From Microbispora sp. ZYX-F-249 (GTDB taxonomy: Bacteria; Actinomycetota; Actinomycetes; Streptosporangiales; Streptosporangiaceae), in contig NZ_JBDJAW010000050.1 in the NCBI RefSeq assembly GCF_039649665.1, forward strand, positions 1-51,942: a DNA stretch of 51,942 bases, in the 5' to 3' direction. The notes beneath the pieces are model-generated. The model was not told the origin of the DNA. It was given only the letters and a program-made list of their open reading frames with translations, and made no database searches. The position numbers and the translations under genes were made by a program. Positions 43,166 to 51,280 of the stretch are shown piece after piece (positions within the stretch are counted from its first letter, which is position 1; each line of letters opens with the position of its first letter).

Positions 43166-43206
43166 CTGATCGGTCGTGTCACGCCGAACGGTGCGCGATC
43201 GACCAG
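43166..43206. terminator. Possible bidirectional terminator between convergent genes
   Basis: CTGATCGGTCG (43166-43176) and CGATCGACCAG (43196-43206) pair at 9 of 11 positions. It lies between the ends of the hydrolase (+) and arginase-family (-) genes. Imperfect, with a 19-nt loop. Confidence 0.35.
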
Positions 43207-43236
43207 CACAGTGAGCCCGGCGGCTGGCGGTGTGGA

Positions 43237-44286
43237 TCAGCGGCCGTCGAGGAGGGGCTGCTTCGGGTCCCAGCGGGTGCCTTCCGCGGCGTCCCTGCGG
43301 CGGCGGGCGATCGCCGACAGCGCCTCGAGGACGACCCGGTTGCCGAGGTACGCCGTGATGTCCGCGTGGTCGTACGGCGGGGCCACCTCGACGATCTCCA
43401 GGCCGACGACGGGCAGCTCGTAACAGGTGCGGCGTACGGCGTCGAGGAGCTGGCGGGCCGACAGGCCGCCCGGCTCGGGCGTGCCGGTGCCCGGCGCGTG
43501 CCCCGGGTCGCAGACGTCCACGTCCACCGACAGGTAGACCCCGTCGCAGTCGTCGAGCGCGATCGCGTACGCCTCGGTGAGGCACTCGTCGAGGCCCCTG
43601 GCGACGATCTCGGTCATCTCGTACGACCGCATGCGCTGGCCGGCCATCCAGTCGAGGATGTCCGGCCCCGGCCAGTAGCCGCGCAGGCCGACCTGCAGGA
43701 ACCGGTCGCCCCGGATCGCGCCCGACTCGATGAGCCGCCGCATCGGCTGCCCGTGGCCGTGCAGGTGGCCGAACTCGATGTCGCCGGTGTCGGCGTGCGC
43801 GTCGAAGTGGATCATCGAGATCCGGCCGAAGCCGTGGTGACGGGCCACGCCGGTCGCGTCGGGCAGGGCGATCGTGTGGTCGCCGCCGAGGACGACGGGG
43901 ATCGCCCCGGAGGCCGCGATCGCGGCGACCGCGTCCTCGATCGCGCGCAGGCTGCCCTCGATGTCCCCGGCGTAGGTCTCCACGTCCCCGGCGTCCAGCA
44001 CCCGCAGGTCCTTGAGGGCGTCCACCCGCAGCGCGAGGCTCGGGCGGGAGCCGTCGTGGGGGAGATAGCAGGTCTGGCGGATGGCGTTCGGGCCGAAGCG
44101 CGCACCCGGACGGTGGGAGGTGCCGCCGTCGAACGGCGCGCCCAGGATGACGACGTCGGCGTCCGCGTAGCCGGCGGGGTCGTCGAGGTCGCACCGCTCG
44201 ACGCCGAGGAACGTGATGTCGGGGCCGAACATCTGGCCGTAGCGGGACAATCCAACTCCTGACGGACAACCGGTCTTATCGGGCAT
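43237..44286 (-). CDS. Ureohydrolase (agmatinase/arginase family)
   Basis: A 349-residue manganese ureohydrolase. Metal ligands: His in LGGDHTIALP, three in IHFDAHADTGD (Asp, His, Asp), and two Asp in LSVDVDVCDPGHAPGTGTPE. Annotated relatives are usually agmatinase (SpeB), but guanidinobutyrase, proclavaminate amidinohydrolase and other guanidino substrates share these motifs, so the substrate is open. It is longer than E. coli SpeB (306). The ATG at 44286 shares its A with the stop of the PH-domain gene (TGATG), making this the last gene of a three-gene unit. A GTG one codon earlier is an alternative. Confidence 0.93.
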   Translation of the reverse strand: MPDKTGCPSGVGLSRYGQMFGPDITFLGVERCDLDDPAGYADADVVILGAPFDGGTSHRPGARFGPNAIRQTCYLPHDGSRPSLALRVDALKDLRVLDAGDVETYAGDIEGSLRAIEDAVAAIAASGAIPVVLGGDHTIALPDATGVARHHGFGRISMIHFDAHADTGDIEFGHLHGHGQPMRRLIESGAIRGDRFLQVGLRGYWPGPDILDWMAGQRMRSYEMTEIVARGLDECLTEAYAIALDDCDGVYLSVDVDVCDPGHAPGTGTPEPGGLSARQLLDAVRRTCYELPVVGLEIVEVAPPYDHADITAYLGNRVVLEALSAIARRRRDAAEGTRWDPKQPLLDGR

Positions 44287-45896
44287 CACATGCTATTAGC
44301 CGACAAGGTGGACATGGTGCGGGCCTCGACGAGGAACGGGTCGAGCAGCCCCGGGGTGCCCGCGGTGGCGAGGCGCAGCGCCTCGGCGAGGTCGACGTCG
44401 CGCACCTGGTAGCCCTGCTTGCCCGCCGCCGTGGTCGCCGTCAGCGTCGCCAGGCCGGCCCGGCGCTGGAAGAACGAGCGCTCGATGTTCCAGCCGATGA
44501 CGCCGTCGCACTCCAGCACCACGCGGCGGCGCACGATCGAGCCCCAGCGGGTGATCAGGTAGCCGGACGTCAGCGCGTGGCCGAGCGAGCGGTAGCGGTC
44601 GGCGGCCAGCAGGGCCGTCAGCGGCAGCAGGGCGGCGGTGGTGAGCCACGTCCACGAGGGCAGCCCGGCCCACCAGCACAGCGCGAGCAGCGCGGCCAGC
44701 ACCAGCGCGTGCACGCCGTACGCGCGGGTGAACCTGCGGCGCAGCGCGGCCGGGCCGTGCGCGGTCAGGCCCGCGGTGACCGGCGAGGCGCCGCCGGAGG
44801 CCGCGGCATCACGGGCGTCCCGGGTGCCGGCGGAGACGCGGGGGAGCACGAGCCGGGCCACCGACACGGCCCGCTCACGCGGCGCGGGCGGCAGCAGCAT
44901 CGATCCGCCGCGCTGGGCGCCCTGTGCCGCGCGCAGGCCGGTGGTCACCGCCGCCAGGCGGGCCCCGCGTACGGCGCGCAGGAGCAGCGGCTCGCCGACC
45001 TCGACGCCGCGCAGCCGCCGTTCCTCGATGGTGGTGGCCCGCGTGGTCAGCAGTCCCCGGGTCACGTGCAGGGTGCCCTCGGCGTGCCGGGTCAGCCGGA
45101 AGTTGCCGAAGGCCAGCACGTAGCCGAGCGTGGAGGCGACGCTCACGAACACGACCAGCACGAGCACCACCGTCGCGATCTCCAGCGGGAGCGACAGCGC
45201 GCTGAACCACCGCCAGGTCTCCCGGACGGGCCCGACCCGGCCGAGATCGACGTTGCCCTCCGAGACCAGGCGGGACACGAAGCCGGCGACGACGCCCACG
45301 GTGACGAGCCCGGACATCGTGAACGGCCCGAACCTGACCCACTCGGGACGCATCCGCGCGAGCTCGGTCTCCGCCGCCGGTGTGCTTCCGGCGGGAGGCG
45401 TCACGACGGCCTTCTCTGCCGAAGCGGTGGAGGCGGCGGGAGAGCGGTGCAGCAGTTCCACGCGCAGGCGGGCGGCCTCGGCGGTGGTCAGCGCGTCGAG
45501 CTTGAGCCGGCCCTCGTGTCTGCGCTCCGAGGTGCCCGTCCCCACCTCGACCCGGGCCAGGCCGAGCACGCGGTGCAGCACGTGGGAGGTGACGTCCACC
45601 GTGCGGACCCGGTCGCGGGGCACGGTCAGCACCTTCCGGGTCAGCAGGCCGCGGCGGACCTGCACGTGCTCCGGGGTGATCCGGTAGGTCGTGGTGAACC
45701 AGCGCAGCATGCCGAGCACGACCATGAGGCCGACGCCGCCGACGGTCCACAAATGGCCCTTCCCGCCGCTGCTCGACCCCGCGACCAGCAGGCCGAGCAG
45801 CGCCGGGGCGGCCCGTACGACCTCCTGGAAGGGGTGGACCACCAGCATGCGCGGGCTCAGCCGGCGCCAGACCGTCTCGGCCACGGGATCGATCAT
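44286..45896 (-). CDS. Large PH-domain (bPH2/YdbT-like) membrane protein
   Basis: A 536-residue membrane protein with three bacterial PH domains (PF03703) alternating with helices. Repeats of the family signature: YRITPEHVQVRRGLLTRKVL near 72-91, FRLTRHAEGTLHVTRGLLTT near 270-290, and GYLITRWGSIVRRRVVLECD near 450-470. Helices are LVTVGVVAGFVSRLV, EIATVVLVLVVFVSVASTL and VHALVLAALLALCWWAG. In Bacillus, YdbS-YdbT pairs protect against antimicrobials. It is translationally coupled to the smaller PH gene upstream (ATGA). Confidence 0.92.
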   Translation of the reverse strand: MIDPVAETVWRRLSPRMLVVHPFQEVVRAAPALLGLLVAGSSSGGKGHLWTVGGVGLMVVLGMLRWFTTTYRITPEHVQVRRGLLTRKVLTVPRDRVRTVDVTSHVLHRVLGLARVEVGTGTSERRHEGRLKLDALTTAEAARLRVELLHRSPAASTASAEKAVVTPPAGSTPAAETELARMRPEWVRFGPFTMSGLVTVGVVAGFVSRLVSEGNVDLGRVGPVRETWRWFSALSLPLEIATVVLVLVVFVSVASTLGYVLAFGNFRLTRHAEGTLHVTRGLLTTRATTIEERRLRGVEVGEPLLLRAVRGARLAAVTTGLRAAQGAQRGGSMLLPPAPRERAVSVARLVLPRVSAGTRDARDAAASGGASPVTAGLTAHGPAALRRRFTRAYGVHALVLAALLALCWWAGLPSWTWLTTAALLPLTALLAADRYRSLGHALTSGYLITRWGSIVRRRVVLECDGVIGWNIERSFFQRRAGLATLTATTAAGKQGYQVRDVDLAEALRLATAGTPGLLDPFLVEARTMSTLSANSM

Positions 45897-46393
45897 GTGG
45901 CGTCACCCGCCGTGGCCTGCGCCGCGGCCGTGAGGTCGGCGACCAGGCGCTGGGCGGTGTCCCGGTCGAGGCCGCCGACCTTGATCGGGCCGGCGGCGGA
46001 TGCGGTCGTGACGGTGACGTTGGCCAGGCGGAAGAGCTGCTCCAGCGGACCGCGCTCGCTGTCCACGGTCTGGATGCGGGAGACGGGGGCGATGCGCCAC
46101 TCCTGCTTGAACCAGCCCGACTGCGTGAAGACGGCCGCGGAGGTGGCCTCCCAGCGGTGCACCCGGTAGCGCCACTGCGGCATGACCGTGACGTGCGCCA
46201 CCGCGACGACGGCGGTGACGACGAGAACGGCCGCGTGCGTGGTGACGGGCAGGGCGTTCTCGTCGTCCACCACGAGCCAGAACACCTGGGCCGCGATGAC
46301 GACGAGCCAGCCGAGGGCGGCCCGGGCGGCCCAGTACCAGACGGCGGTACGGCTCACTCGATGCTGTGGGGATCGGAGGGTCGGGGTGTCCAC
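45893..46393 (-). CDS. Small PH-domain (bPH2/YdbS-like) membrane protein
   Basis: A 166-residue protein: two helices (AALGWLVVIAAQVFWLVVDD and TTHAAVLVVTAVVAVAHVTV), then one PH domain (WRYRVHRWEATSAAVFTQSG, WFKQEWRIAPVSRIQTVDSE, RLANVTVTTASAAGPIKVGG). It is the partner of the larger PH protein, with which it overlaps by 4 bp. GTG at 46393 follows CAGAGT by 6 nt (TGGGAC), so it is probably leaderless and carries the operon promoter. The third gene is the ureohydrolase. Confidence 0.92.
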   Translation of the reverse strand: MDTPTLRSPQHRVSRTAVWYWAARAALGWLVVIAAQVFWLVVDDENALPVTTHAAVLVVTAVVAVAHVTVMPQWRYRVHRWEATSAAVFTQSGWFKQEWRIAPVSRIQTVDSERGPLEQLFRLANVTVTTASAAGPIKVGGLDRDTAQRLVADLTAAAQATAGDAT

Positions 46394-46488
46394 GTCCCAA
46401 CTCTGCCCGATCGCCCGCGTCGCGGCGTAGTGGAGCCGATCCTGTCCTTCTCAGGACAAATGTCATGCCCCCGGTGGCGTACGGCGGA

Positions 46489-47328
46489 TCAGAGGGCGGA
46501 CAGGAGCTTGTGGACGTGGGAGAGCGGGTCGGCGCCCACCGGGCGGACGGCGACCGTGGAGACGCCCGCCTCCCACAGCGCCCTGACGTGTGCGGACGCC
46601 TCTTCCGGCGAGCCCGTCGCCATGGCGACCTCCTCCGGCGGCACCCGCAGGAACGCCGCCTGCTCCTCCGCCGCGGGCCGCATGGCCTCGCGTGCGCCGT
46701 CGCCGACGTAGAGGTGGACGAACGCCACCACTTCGTGGTCGCCGGTCGCGCCGATCCGCTCGATCATCGACCGCACCTCCTCCGGGCCGAGTCCCTCGGG
46801 GAGGATCGTGCCCTGGGCCACCCGTCCCGACAGGGCCAGCGAGCGCGGGCTCACCACTCCGGCGAGGACCGGTGGCGGCTCGGCCGGCGGGTGGACGAGG
46901 CGGACGCCGTCCAGGCGCACCTCGCGTCCGTGCAGGGTGACGGTCTCGCCGCGCAGCAGCGCCCGTACGGACGTGATCGTCTCCTCCAGCAGCGACAGCG
47001 GCGACGAGGCGGCGGCGCCCGCCTGGCGCATCCACGCCTGCACGCCGTGCCCGATGCCTGCGGCGAGCCGCCCGGGGTGCAGGCGGGTCAGATTGGCCAG
47101 CTCCATCGCCAGCAGCATCGGATTGCGCAGGGGCGCCGGGGTGATGCCGAGGCCCACGCGCAGGCGTGAGGTCGCGGCCAGTGCCGTGGCCGCCGAGGAG
47201 ATCCCGCCCGTCCAGCCGAGGTCCTCCACCACCCACAGGTCGGAGACCGCCGTGCCGTCGAGTTCCCCGGCGAACGCCGGGAGCGACTCCGGTGGCAGGT
47301 CGCGGTCGAAGACGACTCCAAGCCTCAC
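46489..47328 (-). CDS. LLM-class (F420-dependent-type) oxidoreductase
   Basis: A 279-residue luciferase-like monooxygenase-fold enzyme: MRLGVVFDRDLPPESLPAFA, WVVEDLGWTGGISSAATALA, VGLGITPAPLRNPMLLAMEL, LTRLHPGRLAAGIGHGVQAW and PVLAGVVSPRSLALSGRVAQ. Such enzymes in actinomycetes usually use coenzyme F420 or FMN; the residue choice alone does not settle which. The GTG at 47328 has a strong ribosome site (TGGAGGG). It is a single-gene unit. Substrate unknown. Confidence 0.9.
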   Translation of the reverse strand: MRLGVVFDRDLPPESLPAFAGELDGTAVSDLWVVEDLGWTGGISSAATALAATSRLRVGLGITPAPLRNPMLLAMELANLTRLHPGRLAAGIGHGVQAWMRQAGAAASSPLSLLEETITSVRALLRGETVTLHGREVRLDGVRLVHPPAEPPPVLAGVVSPRSLALSGRVAQGTILPEGLGPEEVRSMIERIGATGDHEVVAFVHLYVGDGAREAMRPAAEEQAAFLRVPPEEVAMATGSPEEASAHVRALWEAGVSTVAVRPVGADPLSHVHKLLSAL

Positions 47329-47454
47329 GGGCGGCCCTCCAGCTCAGGCGAGATCGGCTCTGCGGCCCTCCGAGTATCCAGGACCCGGGGACGCGCCGCA
47401 CGCGGGGGCCGTCCGGGCGTGACGCGGCGGAGGAGCGGGGCGGTGCGGGGGGAG

Positions 47455-47479
47455 GGCCGGGCCCGGACAGGGCCCGGCC
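47455..47479 (-). terminator. Hairpin terminator after the Lys-rich small gene
   Basis: GGCCGGGCCC (47455-47464) and GGGCCCGGCC (47470-47479) form a perfect 10-bp stem with loop GGACA, 28 nt past the stop of the 41-residue gene. Confidence 0.6.
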
Positions 47480-47507
47480 GGATCACGGCGTCACCGCGGA
47501 CGGCGGG

Positions 47508-47633
47508 TCACTCGCCCTCGGCGGGGCGGTTGGCCTTCTTGGCCTGCTTCGCCGAGCGGGCTTCCTTGATGGCCGTCCTCTTCGCCTTGCCGCTGGACTT
47601 CACCGGTTTCTTCTTCTGAGCGTCGTCAGCCAT
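47508..47633 (-). CDS. Small Lys/Ala-rich basic protein
   Basis: A 41-residue very basic protein (MADDAQKKKPVKSSGKAKRT then AIKEARSAKQAKKANRPAEG, E). The start at 47633 has GGGGGAATC just upstream. Similar tiny Lys-rich proteins are found in many actinomycetes; such composition suggests nucleic-acid or ribosome association, but no function is known. It has its own hairpin terminator. Starts further upstream would add Cys/His-rich sequence not typical of the family. Confidence 0.7.
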   Translation of the reverse strand: MADDAQKKKPVKSSGKAKRTAIKEARSAKQAKKANRPAEGE

Positions 47634-47715
47634 GATTCCCCCGGATGTACGAGGATGCGCCTTATGTGCGCATCTGTGGTGGTTGATACCCCAGAGGACG
47701 GAGTGGCATCCGAAG

Positions 47716-47754
47716 CGGTACGGCCCGCACACCGTGGTGATGCGGGCCGTGCCG
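47716..47754 (-). terminator. Strong hairpin terminator of the MFS transporter
   Basis: ACGGCCCGCA (47720-47729) pairs perfectly with TGCGGGCCGT (47741-47750), and four further pairs (one G-U) extend the stem to 14 bp with an 11-nt loop. It starts 10 nt past the stop of the MFS gene. Confidence 0.75.
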
Positions 47755-47763
47755 GAGGGTGGG

Positions 47764-49203
47764 TCAGACCATCTGGTGCTGCTCGGAGCTGAGCGGGGCG
47801 GCGATGTCCTCCAGCGACCGCCGGGCCGCCTCCACGCCCAGGAACCACTGCACGAGTCCTGCCCCCATCATCAGGACCGCGCCGATGACGTAGCCGACCA
47901 CGACGTTGCCGACGACCCCGCTCTCCACCAGGCGGCCGAACAGCACGGGCCCGATGATGCCGCCGAGCCCGGTGCCGACCGCGTAGAACAGCGCGATCGC
48001 CAGGGCCCTGGTCTCCATCGGGAAGATCTCCGAGACCGTCAGGTAGGCGCTGCTCGCCCCCGCCGAGGCGAAGAAGAACACCACCATCCAGCAGGCCGTG
48101 AGGGTCACCGGGGTCAGCACGTGCGCGTTGAACAGCGCGGCGGTGCCCAGCAGGAGCAGGCCGGACAGCACGTAGGTGCCCGCGATCATCGTCCGGCGGC
48201 CGATCGTGTCGAAGAACCGGCCGAGCAGGACCGGGCCGAGGAAGTTCCCGATGGCGATCGGGATGAGGTACCACGGCGTGGTGCCGTCCGGCACCTTGAA
48301 GAACGTCGACAGCACCAGCGCGTACGTGAAGAAGATCGAGTTGTAGAGGAACGCCTGGCCGACGAACAGCGACAGGCCGACGGTCGTGCGCTTGGGGTAG
48401 CGGCGCAGCAGCGTCGCCGCCACCTCCGTGAGCGGGGTGCGCTCCCGCTGGGTGATCCTGATCTCCCCGTGAGCCGGTTCGAGCGTCTTGCCGCTCTCCT
48501 CGCGGACATGCCTCTCGATCTGCGTGACGATCTCCTCGGCCTCGCGTTCGCGGCCGTGGATGAACAGCCAGCGTGGGCTCTCCGGCACCGTACGGCGGAC
48601 CAGCAGGATCCCCACGCCGAGGACGGCGCCCAGGCCGAACAGCAGGCGCCAGCCGAGATCGGCCGGCAGCAGGCCGGTGTCGAGGGCGGGGATCGCGATG
48701 AGCGCGCCGAGCGCGGTGCCCAGCCAGAAGGAGCCGTTCACCACCAGGTCGACCGTGCCGCGTACGCGGGCCGGGATGAGCTCGTCGATCGCCGAGTTGA
48801 TCGCGGCGTACTCGCCCCCGATGCCGGCGCCGGTGAAGAACCGGCACAGGTAGAAGTACCAGGCGTCGTGCGAGAAGGCCGTGGCCACGGTGGCGGCCAG
48901 GTAGAGGGCGAGGGTCAACAGGAAGAGCTTCTTGCGCCCGAACCGGTCCGTCAGGTGGCCGAAGAAGAGAGCGCCGAGGCAGGCTCCCGCGACGTACACG
49001 CCGGCGGCGATCCCGACCTCGCTGTCGGTGAGTCCCAGCCCGCTGTCCGGGTCCGTGATCCGGGGCCCGATGACCCCGACGATGGTCACCTCGAGCCCGT
49101 CGAGGATCCAGACGGTGCCAAGCCCGATGAGCACCAGCCAGTGCCAGCGGGCCCAGGGGAGCCGATCCAGCCGCGCGGGAATGTCGGTGCTTATTTGCGC
49201 CAT
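47764..49203 (-). CDS. MFS transporter, sugar/aromatic-acid porter type
   Basis: A 479-residue 12-helix MFS transporter. Features: DGLEVTIVGVIGPRI in helix 1, motif A GHLTDRFGRKKLFLL near 82-96, TGAGIGGEYAAINSAIDELI in helix 4, PESPRWLF after helix 6, and GRFFDTIGRRTMIAG in the second half. This set places it with sugar/metabolite:H+ symporters (SP and aromatic acid branches). Substrate cannot be told from sequence. The ATG at 49203 has RBS AAGGGGAC, but both lie in a perfect hairpin, listed separately. The gene ends at a strong terminator. Confidence 0.92.
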   Translation of the reverse strand: MAQISTDIPARLDRLPWARWHWLVLIGLGTVWILDGLEVTIVGVIGPRITDPDSGLGLTDSEVGIAAGVYVAGACLGALFFGHLTDRFGRKKLFLLTLALYLAATVATAFSHDAWYFYLCRFFTGAGIGGEYAAINSAIDELIPARVRGTVDLVVNGSFWLGTALGALIAIPALDTGLLPADLGWRLLFGLGAVLGVGILLVRRTVPESPRWLFIHGREREAEEIVTQIERHVREESGKTLEPAHGEIRITQRERTPLTEVAATLLRRYPKRTTVGLSLFVGQAFLYNSIFFTYALVLSTFFKVPDGTTPWYLIPIAIGNFLGPVLLGRFFDTIGRRTMIAGTYVLSGLLLLGTAALFNAHVLTPVTLTACWMVVFFFASAGASSAYLTVSEIFPMETRALAIALFYAVGTGLGGIIGPVLFGRLVESGVVGNVVVGYVIGAVLMMGAGLVQWFLGVEAARRSLEDIAAPLSSEQHQMV

Positions 49204-49232
49204 ATCGTCCCCTTCTTCGGAAGATATGGCGC
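49197..49232 (-). promoter_or_regulatory. Hairpin pairing the start codon of the MFS gene
   Basis: GCGCCATATC (49223-49232 on the minus strand) pairs perfectly with GATATGGCGC (49197-49206), which contains the ATG. The 16-nt loop holds the Shine-Dalgarno AAGGGGAC. In RNA the start codon would be base-paired and the RBS looped out. The same 36 bp is also a palindromic DNA site, so operator and RNA-switch readings are both open. Confidence 0.55.
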
Positions 49233-49307
49233 CCGTCTACCCCGTATCGAGCCAGAAATTCGTTCTGCTTCTCACCGGTCCCGGCCGCGGGCGGTGCGGA
49301 GCGGAGT

Positions 49308-49751
49308 TCAGGCCGTCCTGGTGCCCTCGCTCTCCACGCTCCTGGGCGGCGGCACGGCGGCGTCGTGCCCGAGCTCGAACCATACGCAGACCCCGGTGCG
49401 GCTGGCCGACACGCCCCAGCGCCGGGTGAACAGGTCCACGAGATGGACGCCGCGGCCCGGCGTCAGCTCGGGGGACGTCCAGCAGCCGCAGCCCTGGGTG
49501 GACAACGTGACGCGGGCCGCGGCGGGCGCGACCAGGACCGACACGCCGTAGCCCGGCGGGCGCCCGCAGGAGACGGCGTGCCGCAGGGACTCGGCGACCA
49601 GCTCGCCGATCAGTTGCACGGCGTCGTCACGACAGGGGTGGCCGTCACCGAGGCGGCTCGCCACGAACCGCCGGGCGGCCCGCACCTGGGAGGGGGCTCC
49701 CGAGAAGGGACGTGAGATCGCGATTCTCCCCGAGAGGTTGAGAATTGTCAT
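49308..49751 (-). CDS. RsbW-like HATPase_c_2 protein, degenerate
   Basis: A 147-residue protein of the anti-sigma-factor kinase-like (GHKL) family: FSGAPSQVRAARRFVASRLG then IGELVAESLRHAVSCGRPPG, and GRGVHLVDLFTRRWGVSASR, ending with WFELGHDAA. The N-box, usually ELVTNALxHA with the Mg-ligating Asn, reads ELVAESLRHA, and the usual acidic DxGxG is STQGCGCW. ATP hydrolysis may therefore be lost. It is divergent from the XRE/DUF397 pair, an arrangement very common in Streptomyces and relatives. Confidence 0.88.
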   Translation of the reverse strand: MTILNLSGRIAISRPFSGAPSQVRAARRFVASRLGDGHPCRDDAVQLIGELVAESLRHAVSCGRPPGYGVSVLVAPAAARVTLSTQGCGCWTSPELTPGRGVHLVDLFTRRWGVSASRTGVCVWFELGHDAAVPPPRSVESEGTRTA

Positions 49752-49902
49752 CCCGTGATAACTCCCTGTGCACCCGTCTGCGGATGGCGATTCGAGGTCC
49801 GTGCAAGACTTCGTTCATCCTGCACTTTGCAAAACGGCTACGCAATATGGCGAATGCACGATTGCATAGTTTCCTTTTGTGGCGAAAGGGAGAGTTCGGC
49901 CC
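49752..49902. promoter_or_regulatory. Divergent promoter region of RsbW-like and XRE genes
   Basis: A 151-bp gap, A/T-rich at 49810-49880. TTGC..GCAA-type elements recur (TTTGCAAAACGGCTACGCAA, and GATTGCAT near 49861). CATAGT at about 49865 could be a -10 for the XRE gene. It is probably where the XRE regulator binds. Confidence 0.35.
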
Positions 49903-50754
49903 ATGAGGGGAGTAGGCGGCCCAACGGTCCGGCTCCGCCGGCTTTCCGGCGAGCTGACGCGTCTGCGGCGTGAATCCGGGTTCGTCCGCGAGGAGGTCGC
50001 CCGGCGGCTCGGCGTGGCGGTCTCCACCGTGTACCGGATCGAGTCCGGCCACACCCGCCCGCACACCCGGACCATCCGCGACCTGCTCGATCTCTACGGC
50101 GTCGAGGGCTCCGCGAGGGAGGCGCTGATCGCGCTGGCCAGGGACGCCGGCCGGCGCGGATGGTGGCGCGCCTACGACGACGTCCTGCCCGGGCCGTACG
50201 TCGGCATGGAGGCCGAGGCGTCCTCGGTGCGCAACTACGAGCCGCTGCTGGTGCCCGGGCTGCTCCAGACCGAGGACTACGCCCGTGCGGTCATCGGCGC
50301 CGCCCTGGTCAAGGACCCGGCGGAGATCGAGCGGCGCGCGGCGGCCCGGATGGAGCGCCAGCGGCGCCTGACCGGGCCCGACGCCATGGAGCTGTGGGCC
50401 GTCGTCGACGAGGCGGCGCTGCGCCGGCCGGTGGGCGGCCCGCCGGTGATGGCCGAGCAACTGCGCAGGTTGCAGGACACGGCCCTCCAGCCGAACGTCA
50501 CCGTGCAGGTGCTGCCCTTCGACGCGGGCGCCTACCTCGGCATGGGCAACTCGCTGGCGATCCTGGCCTTCCCCGATCCCGGTGATGCCGACGTCGTGCT
50601 GCTGGAGAACATGAGCGGCGAACTGTACTTGGAGAACACGGCGGAGATCCGGGAGTACGTCCAGGTCTTCGATCATCTTCGTGCCGCCGCGCTCGGCCCG
50701 GAGAAGTCCATGGAAATGATCATTTCGGTCGAGAAGGAGATGGCAGGACGATGA
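49903..50754 (+). CDS. XRE family regulator with DUF5753 (Scr1 family)
   Basis: A 283-residue regulator. The HTH is in residues 8-65 (RRLSGELTRLRRESGFVREE, VARRLGVAVSTVYRIESGHT, RPHTRTIRDLLDLYGV). The C-terminal DUF5753/Scr1 domain begins YDDVLPGPYVGMEAEASSVR, NYEPLLVPGLLQTEDYARAV and holds VTVQVLPFDAGAYLGMGNSL. Regulators of this family pair with DUF397 proteins and RsbW-like proteins, working in development and antibiotic control. The ATG at 49903 has AAAGGGAGAG; an in-frame GTG 24 nt upstream is less likely. It overlaps the DUF397 gene by ATGA. Confidence 0.94.
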   Translation: MRGVGGPTVRLRRLSGELTRLRRESGFVREEVARRLGVAVSTVYRIESGHTRPHTRTIRDLLDLYGVEGSAREALIALARDAGRRGWWRAYDDVLPGPYVGMEAEASSVRNYEPLLVPGLLQTEDYARAVIGAALVKDPAEIERRAAARMERQRRLTGPDAMELWAVVDEAALRRPVGGPPVMAEQLRRLQDTALQPNVTVQVLPFDAGAYLGMGNSLAILAFPDPGDADVVLLENMSGELYLENTAEIREYVQVFDHLRAAALGPEKSMEMIISVEKEMAGR

Positions 50755-50972
50755 GGGGACTCGTACCGGCGGACGACCTGGCCTGCGCGGTCTGGCGCAA
50801 GGCGGCGCGCTCGAACACCGTCGGCAACCAGTGCGTCGAGGTGGCGTGTCTGCGTGACGGCGTCGCCGTGCGCGACTCGAAGGATCCCCAGGGACCGCGG
50901 CTGATGTTCACCCCCGGCGAGTGGCAGGCGTTCATCGAGGGGGTGAAGGGCGGGGAGTTCGACCTGTCCTGA
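50751..50972 (+). CDS. DUF397 protein, partner of the XRE regulator
   Basis: A 73-residue DUF397 protein (PF04149): WRKAARSNTVGNQCVEVACL, RDGVAVRDSKDPQGPRLMFT, PGEWQAFIEGVKGGEFDL. These small acidic proteins accompany Scr1-type regulators and appear to bind or antagonise them, like a toxin-antitoxin-style partner; BldB is a known relative. Its ATG overlaps the regulator's stop (ATGA), so the two are translationally coupled. A long hairpin terminates the pair. Confidence 0.95.
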   Translation: MRGLVPADDLACAVWRKAARSNTVGNQCVEVACLRDGVAVRDSKDPQGPRLMFTPGEWQAFIEGVKGGEFDLS

Positions 50973-50983
50973 GACCTTCGTTT

Positions 50984-51036
50984 CCGTACGGCCCGCCCCT
51001 CGTCGCGCACCTGCCGGCGCGGGGCGGGCCGTACGG
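50984..51036 (+). terminator. 16-bp hairpin terminator after DUF397
   Basis: CCGTACGGCCCGCCCC (50984-50999) and GGGGCGGGCCGTACGG (51021-51036) are perfect complements around a 21-nt loop, 12 nt after the DUF397 stop. It shares the core ACGGCCCGC with the MFS terminator at 47716-47754. Confidence 0.8.
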
Positions 51037-51123
51037 CGTTCCGCGAGTGGTCCGGAGCGTTCCGGGTGCGGTCCGGTGCGGCGGACCGGTATGGCGGGCG
51101 TTTCACCGGGCAGGAGACCTGGC

Positions 51124-51270
51124 ATGCGACAGGAAGACGGCCGATACATCGATACCGAGGACGAGCCGGACATCGCCGGAGAGTTCGCCCCGTCCGCCAC
51201 TGACCCGCCCAACGCGGAGCCCGACGACAAGAACCCGGACGAACGCTGGGACAAGCCGACAGAGGTATGA
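51124..51270 (+). CDS. Small acidic protein
   Basis: A 48-residue acidic protein (MRQEDGRYIDTEDEPDIAGE, FAPSATDPPNAEPDDKNPDE, RWDKPTEV), predicted to be disordered. CAGGAGACC precedes the ATG. It opens a run of three short genes on the same strand with gaps of 10 bp and an overlap. I do not recognise a family. Composition and position suggest it is real but its role is unknown. Confidence 0.6.
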   Translation: MRQEDGRYIDTEDEPDIAGEFAPSATDPPNAEPDDKNPDERWDKPTEV

Positions 51271-51280
51271 GGAGGACGTC

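Noticed and set aside
47632..49551. A 639-codon plus-strand frame over the MFS transporter
   Set aside because: The minus-strand transporter has clear MFS motifs; this frame is Gln/Glu/Arg/His-rich noise.
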